This document shows, piece by piece, positions 24,905-35,563 of a DNA stretch of 64,000 bases. Source of the stretch: Eutypella sp. D-1 (Eukaryota; Ascomycota; Sordariomycetes; Xylariales; Diatrypaceae); the NCBI GenBank assembly GCA_023313575.1, contig JAJTTP010000009.1, positions 434,001 through 498,000 of the forward strand, read 5' to 3'. The number at the start of each line of letters is the position of its first letter. Positions within the stretch are counted from its first letter, which is position 1. The translations under genes and the position numbers were made by a program. The notes under the pieces are model-generated. The model was given only the letters and a program-made list of their open reading frames with translations, was not told where the DNA came from and did no database searches.

Positions 24905-26131
24905 TTACATCATACCCAACGCCGTTATAATTGTTGTAGAAATAGTGATCCAAAACGTAGGGTGCCAAGAGCCTAGTGGACCGAAAGTTTGAACAGCACC
25001 ACCTTCAGCGTCGTCCCCATCGTCGATGAGAACTGCGGTCCCCACAGTCTCGGTATCATCGATACTACAGACTCTCTTACAACCTGCCTCATCCCTCTGT
25101 GCCACGGCCGCCTTCTGTCCCGCGTCGGCAAGGTCGGTGTCGGTCTCGTTGAAGAGCATCTCGATCCACTGGATCTGGAGGAAAGCCTCGTGGCCCTTCC
25201 GCATGACACCGGACCAGGACCCGCCGTCGCTCCAGCAGTTGAAGAAGACCTGGCAGGGGTCGCGGGGATTCTGGAAGGCGATCGAGGCGACCTCGTCACC
25301 GTCAACAAAGTGTGCGGTGCGTGCGGGTGTCCAGTCCATGCGGTAATCGGCCCAGTCGGACCAGCGCAGGCCGCGCGGTAGCGTCGCGTTCCGCGTCGCC
25401 TCGGGGACATCCTGTCCCTCCAGCGTGTACGACGGTTGGTTCGTGTATTGCGCCCTCCACGACGGGTCTGAGGTGCGGATCTCCAGGTCCGACTCCTGCA
25501 CCCCTGAGAGCCCGTCCGAGTCCGCCGGCGGCGCTCGATACGTGAACATTGCTGAGACGGCGCCGGGCGCCCCGCGGGTCCGCGCCCGCATCCGCACGGA
25601 CACGTAGTGCAGCCCATTAGCGACAGACTCAAACTCAGCCGCCGACTGGAAAGGCCCCACGCGCACGGTTCGCATTGTCAGGTAGGTGCTGCCATCCTCC
25701 TCGGTCGTACCGTCGTCCTGCTCGACGCGGCTCGCCTCGATATATACGTTGTTGGGGGAGTTGACGAGTAGGTAGGTAGCATCGTTGATGCCGGTGTCGT
25801 CGCGCATTAGCTCGCTGTTGTTCCAATGCTGAAGCACCCAGTTGTCGTTCCATTCGTCCGACAGGAAGTAGTCGCTAGTGGCGAGAGCCTGGCTGGTGTC
25901 GTCGGGATCATGGATCACGTCCGGCACGCCAGCATACTGGCCCAGCGATCGGAAGTCAAAGAACTTGTGTGTCGTGAAGGTGTTTGCGACGCTGCCGTTG
26001 GTACGGTAACAGTCACAATCACTATCGCTTTTCACTTCTGGATAGCGATCCTCGGAGAGCGAAGGAGAAGCTAGAAAGAGTATCCATAATGCCGTCGTCG
26101 AGAGCCATGCGGCGACCTTCACTTGGGCCAT
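24905..26131 (-). CDS. Secreted GH16-type glycoside hydrolase
   Basis: A secreted concanavalin-A-like beta-sandwich enzyme of the glycoside hydrolase 16 type (glucanase/transglycosidase group), acting on beta-glucans or related wall polymers. It is a single uninterrupted 408-codon exon. A signal peptide covers about residues 1-26 (hydrophobic core LSTTALWILFLASPS). The catalytic ExDxE signature is present as ESDLEI near residues 212-216, in the usual position after the strand with SAMFTYRA. LRWSDWADYRMDWTP and HFVDGDEVASI match the next strands of the family. The C-terminal 20 residues are hydrophobic (FWITISTTIITALGMM), which may signal a GPI anchor or membrane tether. The exact substrate is not determinable. 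Confidence 0.9.
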   Translation of the reverse strand: MAQVKVAAWLSTTALWILFLASPSLSEDRYPEVKSDSDCDCYRTNGSVANTFTTHKFFDFRSLGQYAGVPDVIHDPDDTSQALATSDYFLSDEWNDNWVLQHWNNSELMRDDTGINDATYLLVNSPNNVYIEASRVEQDDGTTEEDGSTYLTMRTVRVGPFQSAAEFESVANGLHYVSVRMRARTRGAPGAVSAMFTYRAPPADSDGLSGVQESDLEIRTSDPSWRAQYTNQPSYTLEGQDVPEATRNATLPRGLRWSDWADYRMDWTPARTAHFVDGDEVASIAFQNPRDPCQVFFNCWSDGGSWSGVMRKGHEAFLQIQWIEMLFNETDTDLADAGQKAAVAQRDEAGCKRVCSIDDTETVGTAVLIDDGDDAEGGAVQTFGPLGSWHPTFWITISTTIITALGMM

Positions 26132-28325
26132 TTCTCTTGTTAGATTATGCAGTCTTTACAGCTTTTTTAATCGATCTGATCTTAGCGAACGCAGTTGCCT
26201 CGAGCTGAAGACCAGCAGTTATATCATCCTAACCATCTTTGATAGAGTAAATGAGATTGAGAGAATGAAGAAAGATAATGTGGTAAAGTGAGACATGCAT
26301 TTCGGAGAGAAATAGAAACATGATGCGAGACTGCGTAAGGAGCAAGAAAAAAACGGCATCGCAGTTTGTGGTAGCACGGAACGTAGGGCTGAGCAATCAA
26401 ATGCAGTACGCCACGACGTTGACCTTTTTAAGATCACGGATGGTCCCGAGGCGGTTAGGGTCAGGATGAATACGATGATCAGGTGGTCCAGACCCTCGAC
26501 CTGGGGCCGCTGGAGTCGGTGGGAGTCCTCAGTGGCTGAGCAAACGCCCAACGTGGTACAGTTGGCATGCATGCATAGCCTGATTGATATTGGGTAGGTC
26601 AATCACGTACAGCTCGCAGCCTGCTTCTGGCGCTCATGTTGGATACCTCTATAAGTATAGCTGCCTATCTGTATACATATGTGCCGCATCCTAAGCATGC
26701 GTCCCGTGAGCCATAGCAGTGCAGCGATGTTGAGCTACTCGTAAATTTGAGATAACCATTGGGGAGGAGGCTCGTCGAGTTATGTTGCCAACTGACGAAA
26801 GAAAGAACAAGGGGGAAAACAAAAGAGAAGAAAAAAATATCGACTATCTCGGTTTTGTGATACATACCTAAAACTCATTCATAAACCAAGCACATGTGTC
26901 CTGCATATTATTGATACGGACAGAGGAAAAACTCGCGGAACTCGCATGATCAAACGTGCCGTAGTGCCGGAAAGCCCTTTTTTCTCTCATTCCTTCATGG
27001 AAGAGACCATGTTACAGGCAGCCGACCAGTCATTACTTCAGCGACTCCCTCGCTTCCACGCGATTGGGTACGGCACGGATACGGCAGAATACGAGAACAC
27101 TGGACTCTGCCCTTCCATCGTGGGACGATAATTTAGGTGACATTGATGTGTCATTGGATGCTACATAGCATTCCATTGGTCTCGGAAGTCAGGATGGCCA
27201 GTATAAAGTATACCAATAGCAGACGAAGAGCGAGCGGGTATGGGTACCCAGCTGGCTTTCGGCGACAGTCATGTCGGTGATTGCAGCAGATTGGTTGCAG
27301 CGGTCTCTTCATCCCCTAATTTTGTTCAACTAGGAGGCGGACGACGCATATCGGAGCAGTGAAGGGCAACAGCCATTCACTCGCGGTGTGTGCACCAAGA
27401 AAATTCAAAGAGGATCCGAATATTTCAGCCGCACTGCCAACCACAGGATAACCGGCACTTCACGTCTTAGAAGCAAAGGAGTCTACGGGTAGTAAAGATG
27501 GATATTGATGGTTGCAATGGTGTTCTGAAGATGGCCTGGGCCATTGTAAATAAGAAATGCATTTAACCTCGAGTAAGGCTAAACTTGGGTACAATGGGTG
27601 CTTCAGGTACCTCAAGCAGGCATAGGGCGAATTCAGTGGAGCTTGCGACCACTAACACGACCCCACTACCACTAAATTGCCTGTGTTGAAACCTGGAGAA
27701 GTACATACAGTGGTAATCGGCCAACCAATCGCAGAATTCCATTCCCTAATTCTCCCAACGCGTCAAGTCGCGTCGCCACTTAACTATTTCTGTGAACTGC
27801 TTCATCACACAAACCCGGTGCGTGGGAACCAACTTGTTGGTTGTTAGTGGTCACTGGTATGGACCCACATACCAGTAGGAAGTACCTATGTACCTATCTC
27901 CCGTTTATATAAGAATACGGGCTTCGCCCGTATTCTCTCTCAGATAGATAGATAGACCTTAGACCAGAATACAACACCAGTCTCACCATCTTTCATATTG
28001 TTATATCTTTCCTTTACGTACGTACCTACCAACACAACTAATGCTACGTCATCCTTCATTGCACTTCTTCGGACTAATCTATCCTTTCTCGAAAAGCCAC
28101 TCGGTGGCTAGAAGAAATCCAACATTAGTAGTAGGACAGACACGGTCTAGACTTACGTAGACTAAGTCTTTACCCCTATATTTTGCATTCACGGTACAGT
28201 TGTACAAGTAGTAGCCGTCCACGGGTGGGTTATTGAAGACTGGTTTGGTTAAGCATTATACCCACGAGAAGTCCAGCCGGCCTTGGACTAGTTAGGCTCG
28301 GCTAAGCCTCATACTACTCTGGACA
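26132..28325. other. Intergenic region containing a solo LTR
   Basis: About 2.2 kb between the divergent GH16-type and RecQ genes. The left half shows no coding content. A complete solo LTR with target duplication lies at 27835-28034. The remaining 290 bp before RecQ should include its promoter and 5' UTR. Confidence 0.55.
27835..28034. mobile_element. Solo LTR of a retrotransposon (200 bp)
   Basis: The element starts TGTTGGT and ends ACCAACA, a perfect 7-bp terminal inverted repeat of the TG...CA kind. It is flanked on both sides by the 5-bp direct repeat CAACT (27830-27834 and 28035-28039), the expected integrase target duplication. Inside are a TATA-like TTTATATAAG near 27904, a perfect hairpin AATACGGGC-TTC-GCCCGTATT directly after it, and an AGATAGATAGA run. 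Size and layout fit a short Copia-type LTR. No internal retroelement sequence remains, so this is the product of LTR-LTR recombination. Strand is inferred from the TATA motif as plus, with low certainty. Confidence 0.9.
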
Positions 28326-30863
28326 ATGTCGGACTACGATTCAGGGGACGACCTGCTGGCGGATGTTAATGCTGACGCCCTCGTCGATTCTACCAAGCGC
28401 CCACTCTCGGATGACCAAGGAGAGAATGGCCGCGCACAAGATGGTATAAACAAGCGTGCTAAGGTAGAGAAGGATCTAGACGATGACCGTTGTGATGCTC
28501 TTGCCCTGCAACTCCTCAAGGAGAATTTCGGTTACGATGACTTCCGTCACGAGCAGCGCGCCGCGATCCAGGCTATTCTCAGGGGGCAGAATACCCTAGT
28601 CATCTTCCCTACCGGTGCGGGAAAGTCGCTCTGCTATCAGGTGAATAGGCTGTACCTGCCCTCTACTTTTAGCTTCCATGATGGCTCATATTTCCTAGAT
28701 ACCCGCCATCGCCTTTGAGAAGCTCGATGCTGAGAGTGGCGAGACAAGGCCGGAAGGTTCGGGCATCACTGTCGTCGTCTCCCCTCTGATTGCTCTCATG
28801 AAGGACCAGGTCGACGCCTTGAAGCGCCGGGGAATCTCTGCAGATTGCTTAGACTCTACCAAAACATGCGAGCAGACCAAGGAGATCAGCGCTGCTATGA
28901 GGGAAGGCCGCCTGCGCCTCCTCTACTGTGCCCCCGAGAGACTAAACAACGAGGGCTTCGTGGAGTCCATGGCCCATGTGCCCGGTGGCGTGCGTCTGCT
29001 CGCCGTCGACGAGGCGCACTGCATCTCAGAGTGGGGCCACTCCTTCAGGCCAGACTATCTGAAGGTGGCGCGTTTTGCGCAGGAGGTGCGGGCTGAGAGT
29101 GTTATTTGCCTTACCGCCACAGCCACCCAGCGCATCGCTGAAGACGTGCAGCACACATTCGGCATCGAGGATGCGAATGTGTACCGCACGTCTCCCTACC
29201 GGCCGAACTTACAATTACTTGCGGAGTCCACCAAGACGAAGGTAGAGAAATACCCGAAGCTTTACAAATTTCTCAAGACGCACCCAGGTTCCACTCTTGT
29301 TTACGTTACGCAACAACGGGAAGCGGATGAGCTCGCCGGTGACTTGCGCAAGAAAGGTTTCCAGGCGGCATCCTTCCATGCCGGTATGAATGCTGAGGTT
29401 AAGATGAAGGTCCAAGATGAGTTCATGGCGTCCAAGATCCCCATCGTGGTCGCGACTACCGCCTTCGGTATGGGCATAGATAAGGCCGACATTCGAAATA
29501 TCGTGCATTTTGACCTCGCCTTCACCGTAGAAGAGTACAGTCAGCAAATTGGCCGTGCCGGGCGGGACGGCCTGCAAAGTCACTGCATGCTCTACCTCTG
29601 CCCCGAGGATTTCTATATCAAGGAGAACTTCGCCAGAGCCGATCTGCCTACTCCAACAGCCCTACGAGGCCTGCTGAAGAACATATTCAGCCAGCCTCTC
29701 GTCGATATACCCCAAGGCCAAGCGATCAAATTGAGTCACACCCAGCTTTCCCAGGATTACGACGTCAAGGCCAACCCGCTCAGCATCATCATGGCGATCC
29801 TCGAGCTCCGGTTTGGCCTGGTCCGGGCCATAACCCCGGAGTACTCGTCGTACAAGTTCGAGGCGCGCGGCCCATACGAGGCATTCAAGCGATCAGAGAA
29901 GAGCCCGAAGGGCCGAGCCATCTTTGAGAACGCGAGAAAGGCGGTTAAGTGGTACGACATCGACGTATCAGGCGTGGCGCGTAGCACTGGCATCTCGCGG
30001 AATGACATTGTGCGCCGGCTCAACCAGCTCCACGACGTCGGCGCCCTCATGCTCAAGGCGAGCGGTGTGAAAAATCGGTACCGTATCCTTGAGCGCCTCC
30101 CGCAGACAGATAGCGAGATTAACGCCATCGCCGACGATATGTACGCCGAGATGGAGTCCCGCGAGTCTGACGCCCTGAAGCGCATGCATGAGGTCGAGGC
30201 CCTGATCACCAGCGAGCAGTGCTTCGCTCTGGCACTGGCGAAGCACTTCGGTATGGGCGATGATGGGCTGCCCGACGGCTCAACAACGAAGACGAACAAG
30301 ACGAGCTGCGGGCACTGCACTTATTGTCTCACAGGGAAGCCTGTGGAGCTGCCAGGAAAGCCGGAGAAACCCGTCAACATTGCTGGGATCAAGAAGATCC
30401 TCGACGCCTGCGAAGTGCGCGACGACCCGCGCCTGCTCGCCCGCGTCGCCTTCGGCATCCGCAGCCCCCGGGTCTCGAAACTCAAGTACGATAAGCTCGG
30501 CGTGTTCGCGTCGCTTGAGGACCATGACTTCGACGTAAGAAATCCTCAGTCCTCCACTGCGCGTAGGCCGCATCGGAGCCTATACGGTTACGAGTGATAA
30601 TACTAACCCATCCGTAGTCCCTCCTACAAGAATTTACGCGGGCGTGTGAAGCTTCCGCGCGAGAGCCCGGCCCACAGCCAAAATGGGAGCCGGAATCAAA
30701 GGCCAAGAACAACACGTCCTCGTCAGCGCGGGGAGGATCTTCGTACCAGCGAGGCACTTACCAGCGAGGTGCTTATCAGCAAGGTTCGAATGGACGGGGT
30801 GCTTATCAGAAACGGGGCGGCTCCTCTTCGCGGGGCGGTTCATACAGGTCGTCTCGTTGGTAG
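28326..30863 (+). CDS. RecQ-family ATP-dependent DNA helicase
   Basis: A 3'-5' RecQ DNA helicase acting in the nucleus in recombination control and replication-fork repair. Exons 28326-28640, 28699-30534 and 30618-30863 join in frame to 798 aa; the last intron has a perfect TACTAAC branch site at 30601. An acidic N-terminal region of about 55 residues precedes the helicase core. Walker A is FPTGAGKSLCYQ (near residue 100), the Walker B box is VDEAHCISEWGHSFRPDY (near 210), then CLTATATQ, and motif VI is QQIGRAGRDG (near 387). A partial zinc-binding region follows (C...CGHCTYC), then a winged-helix-like C-terminus. The third exon, missed if only long frames are considered, adds a tail with YQRG-type repeats and RGG motifs. 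At under 800 aa it resembles the shorter fungal RecQ2-like enzymes rather than the large QDE3/Sgs1 type. Confidence 0.93.
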
Positions 30864-32228
30864 TAGTCGAAAATCCAACCCGGATTCCCAACCATTGGAC
30901 CTCACAACACGGGACCCTTACTGGCAAGAGCGTCAATGCGGCTGCCGCGCATGGCAGCTTGAAGAACAACCTTCACATGGTGAAGCGACAGACCCTCTGC
31001 CCGTCGCGGCTTTGGCTACTTCATAAGATGTATGTGCCAGTATGAGGAACGGCGTTTGGACAGTATATTTGAAAGGTTATAGAATATTGTGACTTCGGAG
31101 TTATGGATACCATACGGCATTGTGCAATATGGGATGCAATTAGAAAACATCGGCCAGCCATAGCTACCTCGATACCTCCTCCATAATCAGCTAGGGCTAG
31201 AGAGGAATGTCGTCTAGAAGGTTCCTGACTAGAGGGATGGTATAGAGTGTGTACAAATTTTCATTTATGCTTGACTCCAGCACCTTTCTGCTCACATTCG
31301 GTAAACTGCATCGCCTGCGGCGCCATGAAGCGCGTTTGGCAATTATGGGCTGTCTGCTCGGGCGCGAACCCCACATTCGTGGCTTTCGAACATCTCACGT
31401 GGAACATGTGCCCGGTTACACATAGCCCCGACCCCGAGGGCTGGATATGTGGCGATGCTAGTCCCCTTGAAGAAAAGACTTTGAGTGTCCTACAAGCTTC
31501 ACCGCAACATTTACAGCGATCACTTATTACGTCTATGATGTGTTGCTGCGATCGCACACCTAGCTTCCGTTCCCAAGGCCGTTCTTGGATTTCTATACGA
31601 TACAGAGGAAGTCGCCCCATAGATACTTAGTGTCTCTGCTCCTTTGTGCGACCGACGCATGATGCTGGCGCTGAGGTCAGGAGATCAAGCCTTTGAGATA
31701 CTGAAGGGATGCAAGCAGGGTTGCATGCACTCACTCCAGTCGGACATCGTGACGCGACGTCCGAGCTGTGAACATGTCTAGAAATGCATCCGATTACCAA
31801 ACAGCCAGGGTGCCCACAGGAAACTGCAGCGCCACATGCTAATTGCCTCATCGGATAGCCGGGAGGCGCCGCCGGACCCTAACGACATCTCATTCCTGGT
31901 CTTCCATACATGAGGCGGCTCGTTCCAAGGATAAGTAATGAAGTAGTTACGACGAGAGACGCAACTAGGGGGCCGTGCTGCATTGGAAGATAACCAACCT
32001 GGGAGGGATGAACGGGACGTCTTGAAAAGTTATAACACAGCAAAAGGGTGATGACGGTTACATAGGATCGGAGCGGGGATTCCTTGTTCACGTGGATGCC
32101 TATATATAAATCTTGAGAGTAAAACCCATGAGTGCTGAAAAAGAAACGTTGTGCAAAAAGAGAACGGAAAAAAAGTCAAGAAGAAATAAAAAAATTGAAG
32201 CGGCTGTTATCCCGTTCCAACTCGGATA
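30864..32228. other. Intergenic region with a possible small Cys-rich gene
   Basis: On the minus strand a frame at 31261-31620 has a cysteine pattern (CKCCGEAC, CVTGHMFHVRC) and, farther upstream, a frame ending near 31880 begins with a hydrophobic stretch after MQHGPLVASLVVTTSLL that could be a signal peptide; a TATA-like TTTATATATA lies at about 32100. I could not link them with in-frame introns, so no gene is called. The left end is the RecQ 3' region. Confidence 0.3.
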
Positions 32229-32318
32229 TGCCCACACCCCGGATCGAACGAGGGATCTTCTCATTGCCTGTTCTCGAGGAACTACGAGTGAGACGCTCTA
32301 CCACTGAGCCATGCAGGC
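32229..32318 (-). tRNA. tRNA-Thr (anticodon CGT) with intron
   Basis: Read on the minus strand, a full cloverleaf forms. The acceptor stem is GCCTGCA with TGTGGGC plus discriminator A, with two G:U pairs. The D arm is GCTC/GAGC, the anticodon stem TCTCA/TGAGA, and the T arm CCTCG-TTCGATC-CGGGG with a normal B box. The anticodon CGT is at 32286-32284 and decodes ACG. About 16-18 extra bases directly 3' of position 37 are a canonical nuclear tRNA intron. CCA is not encoded, as expected for a eukaryote. Confidence 0.92.
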
Positions 32319-33063
32319 TTGTTGATTGATGATTGGCGGATGATTATTATAGTTCATAAGCACATTGCGCTCTACCAGGTAGCCGGATGATTATCTAGCG
32401 TGGTTACCCCAGTCTAGCCGCTATTGATTCCAAGAAGATTGTATTGATGGTGTTAATGATGTTGTAGAATCTAAGTTCTACAGTCTGGCATGAGACCGGT
32501 GGGACCGTCTAAATACCGCTGGGCTAGGGTCGCCCCTACCACTATCTCAATGTGCAAGGGCCGGATCTACCCGACAGCACGCCATAGCCACCATGTTCCT
32601 CACATATCTATATGCATGGACCAAGTAGTTAGGGTACGTAATATGTAGTTACGCTTGATGCGCATCATTGAGAAAGTACAATGTCGAACTCAAAACTAAC
32701 ATATCATTCAGCTGTAAGAAATCTTATGGCTTCTGCGTACGCAGGTTTAATAGTCCCGGTCACTAAATTCTGACCGAGCATTTAGACGAGCCCATCCGAG
32801 ATGTTGCATAGACTAATAACTAATAGTAGACCATCTTCCTCCTAATAGTTCGTGAGGCTCCGCATATTAAATTAGTCACCCTAGATGCACTCATCTGCTA
32901 TCAGGCATATGGAGGCTAAGTATGATACCTGGATGAAGTTATGGGCCACTGGAACTACTGGCCGCCCACTTTGCACACTCGGTAAATCTACGGACTATGC
33001 GCTGTTGAGCCTAACCTTGTTATACTTCAATAACGATTCAATCGGACAACCAATCACGTTGTC
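32319..33063. other. Spacer between the two tRNA genes
   Basis: About 745 bp of AT-rich DNA between divergently oriented tRNA genes. No coding sequence recognised. Short inverted motifs such as TGTAGAATCTAAGTTCTACA near 32463 suggest decayed insertion debris, but no bounded element could be defined. Confidence 0.4.
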
Positions 33064-33167
33064 GGCTCAATGGTCTAGTCGTATGATTGTCGCTTCGGGT
33101 CTCCCTTGCGGTGTACAACGCTGCAAACCATTGTGACAGGTCCCGGGTTCAAATCCCGGTTGAGCCC
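33064..33167 (+). tRNA. tRNA-Pro (anticodon CGG) with intron
   Basis: A complete cloverleaf: acceptor stem GGCTCAA/TTGAGCC is perfectly paired with discriminator C; the D arm begins GTCTAGT; the anticodon stem is GTCGC/GTGAC and the T arm CCGGG-TTCAAAT-CCCGG. Anticodon CGG (33096-33098) decodes CCG. An intron of about 31 nt follows position 37. A run of six T immediately after the gene (33168-33173) is the Pol III terminator. Confidence 0.94.
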
Positions 33168-33173
33168 TTTTTT
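33168..33173 (+). terminator. Pol III T-run terminator of tRNA-Pro
   Basis: Six consecutive T directly abut the discriminator base of the tRNA-Pro gene, the normal RNA polymerase III termination signal. Confidence 0.85.
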
Positions 33174-33925
33174 GCCCAAATATCTTATACCATAATTTTT
33201 GAACTACACTTCTATGTAATCGCTATTACTCTTCTCCTTTTTTTCCTCTCTTAGCCAATAAGGTGAACGGCACTATTATGTAGGCGACACGCGTGTCTTG
33301 AAATATTTCCAGATACTGACCGATATCTAACTAGTAGTCATACGAAAGGATGTGCGGAAGCCTCCCGTGGCATATTGCGTAACCAAGTTAGAGTTACTAG
33401 AGGATTCATTCAGATCTTCGATGGGCTAGAAAGTGTTAACTACCGACATGTAATGGCTGTTAACATGATATTTAGATATGACCTTCCCAGAGGAACCGAT
33501 TCACCCGCGTAGATCCGCAGCCTTAGATGGCCCAAAACCTTGCAAGTCACTACATGGTAGCCAAGGCGGGTACACTAAGCGCTTCCTGTACCAACGACAC
33601 CCAACACTTTCAATTGACAGCCACGAGGTCGCAACCAGTTGATGAGCTCCAGTCCAAAAGGTCATCCTGACTGCATGAACGGCATATATTATATGTCTAG
33701 TCTATATTCCGAATCGGTCGTACAGGATATCTCATAAAAGCAAAAAAATAAAAATAAATAAATAAAAGCATCAATTAGGAGAAACGTCAACTCGGGCAAC
33801 ATGGACAAACCCCGGCCCCTCCCCCGCCTCTTTCCCCTTGTCTACTTCAGCTCTCTGACCATAGTTATTCTGACCACTAACGCCACCAACAACGATGGTA
33901 GTGCTTGGCAGTCCCAATCCGGCAC
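33174..33925. other. Intergenic region, nothing recognised
   Basis: About 750 bp between tRNA-Pro and the end of the first zinc-finger gene. AT-rich with an A-rich run near 33740; no coding frame of note. The right end is probably the 3' UTR of the minus-strand gene. Confidence 0.45.
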
Positions 33926-35563
33926 TTAAATACTGCCAGGGTACTGCCGAGACCCTTGCGAAGCTTCATCGGATGCAATGTCCCACCCAGGATGAGCATG
34001 AGCATAACCATCAGCATGGACATTGTAGCCTTCCGGTAGCGGGGCCATGGCCAACTCTCCGATGTGTTGCTGCGAATAGCTAGTGGAATCCGGCGCTTGT
34101 TGCGGCAAGTTGAATCTGCCACCAGGCTGTGAATCATTGCCATCCGAGATTCCCATAGAAATGTATGTAGGGTATGGGTAATCCGGCAGCGGCGATGGGT
34201 TACCGTATCCTGGTTGGTGGCCTCCTTGGGGGTTTGACTGGTCGGGAGCCAGGTGACCTATTGTGGGATTGTAGACATCTGGCATGCTCAATGGTCGGTA
34301 GGTAGCTGCAGACAGGGTTCCGGGCTGGGACATTGGGCCCGGTATGCCGAAAAGCTCAGATAGTAGATTGCTAAGGATACACTGACAGGCCACTGTGAAC
34401 ATAGGACTGGTTGGTGGATACATGGAGGAGGCCTCCGCCTGGATCCATGGCACGCGTGAGATGACTTGGTTCCTGATTCGCTCAAAAATCTGCTTTCCAG
34501 TCTCACAGTCTATGTCTAATGTTAGGCACTTCGGAACTTGGCATCGTTGAAGGTCAAGGCTTACAGGGAGTAGGAAATTCACCAATGTCCAAGTCAGGAT
34601 TGATGATTCCGTACATAACTTCCCATTTCTTCTCCTGCGAAGCATTGCGGGCTATGCTTTTATTGACTAGCTTTTGCTTCATAACCTGGTCAATTCCGGG
34701 CTGTGGCTCGAAAGGCCTTTCGCTACAACCTCCGTGTTGATCAAATTCTCCTCGTGTCTCGAATATGTACCCGCACCGATCGCATTGGTAATTGGGAAGT
34801 TCATGTTTGATGTAAAGATGGTCACTTGCAAGTCAATAGATACCCCCAAAAGCTAAGAGTTACCACGGGGCTTTGCTCACGCTTTCAATCTGGTAACGTC
34901 AAAGTACTCGACGCCGGAACAGGCCAGAAACATACCAGGCCTTCGCTTGAAGAATGGGCACGCAAACCTTCTGCTTTCTCTACGTGCACCTGATGCCAGT
35001 GAGTTCCTCGTAGTCTCATCTGCATCTTGGTCATCGTCATCTCTCCCGCTGCCCGTGTTCTTGGCACCACGGGTGGGACGGCGACTCCCTGAAGAAGAGC
35101 TTCGCTTAGATGATCCAGCTTGTATTCTTCCGGCGCCTTTATAAGAAGTGGGCGAATGGGATGATCCTCCATCAAAAGCTTCAGATGTTGCCCATTTCCC
35201 GAGCCATTCAAGAAGCCATTGTGTTATGGAGTCGATCAGGGCGGCCTGAATGAGGCCGACGTTCATGCTCATAGATCTAGTGTGATTCTCGAGTAGCAAT
35301 CGGTGTGCCATGTCACTGCTTCGGTATTGTTGGCCGGTGTCTTCCGGACACCCCGGTTGGTCCAACAGCATGGTGGTAGCGTTGATAGCATGGCGCAGAT
35401 GGGTCCGTCGTGCAGCAAGGTAGAGCGAGTCTCCGTAACTAAAATGAGAAAGGTTTGAGTCATTAAGATAGTTCTCCAGAGTGTCTGGAATAGGTGGCAG
35501 GCGTGAATCGTCCACATGGTAGTGGTTGTACGTGTAAGTGTACTGGCTCACGTGATCCCCCAT
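33926..35563 (-). CDS. Fungal C2H2-type zinc-finger protein, paralogue A
   Basis: Three exons, 35563-34881, 34824-34565 and 34515-33926, join in frame to 510 aa across introns of 56 and 49 nt. The zinc-finger region spans the first splice: ACPFFKRRP...C near residue 200, then DHLYIKHELP completing the first finger, and YQCDRCGYIF with a distal H and C forming the second. This CPYYKRxP...RLK-HLY-KH arrangement is a recurrent fungal domain, often in proteins of unknown function that may bind DNA. The central part is Ser/Arg/Asp-rich; the C-terminal 130 residues are rich in Pro, Gly, Gln and Tyr. Another ATG 57 nt upstream (35620) is in frame; I preferred 35563 without firm proof. Two relatives lie at 40.3-41.4 and 43.0-44.7 kb on the same strand. 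Confidence 0.8.

Noticed and set aside
30535..30597. RecQ ending at the in-frame stop after the second exon
   Set aside because: A strong GTAAGA donor, a TACTAAC branch site and an AG acceptor are present, and the third exon stays open for 82 codons with biased composition, so splicing is preferred.
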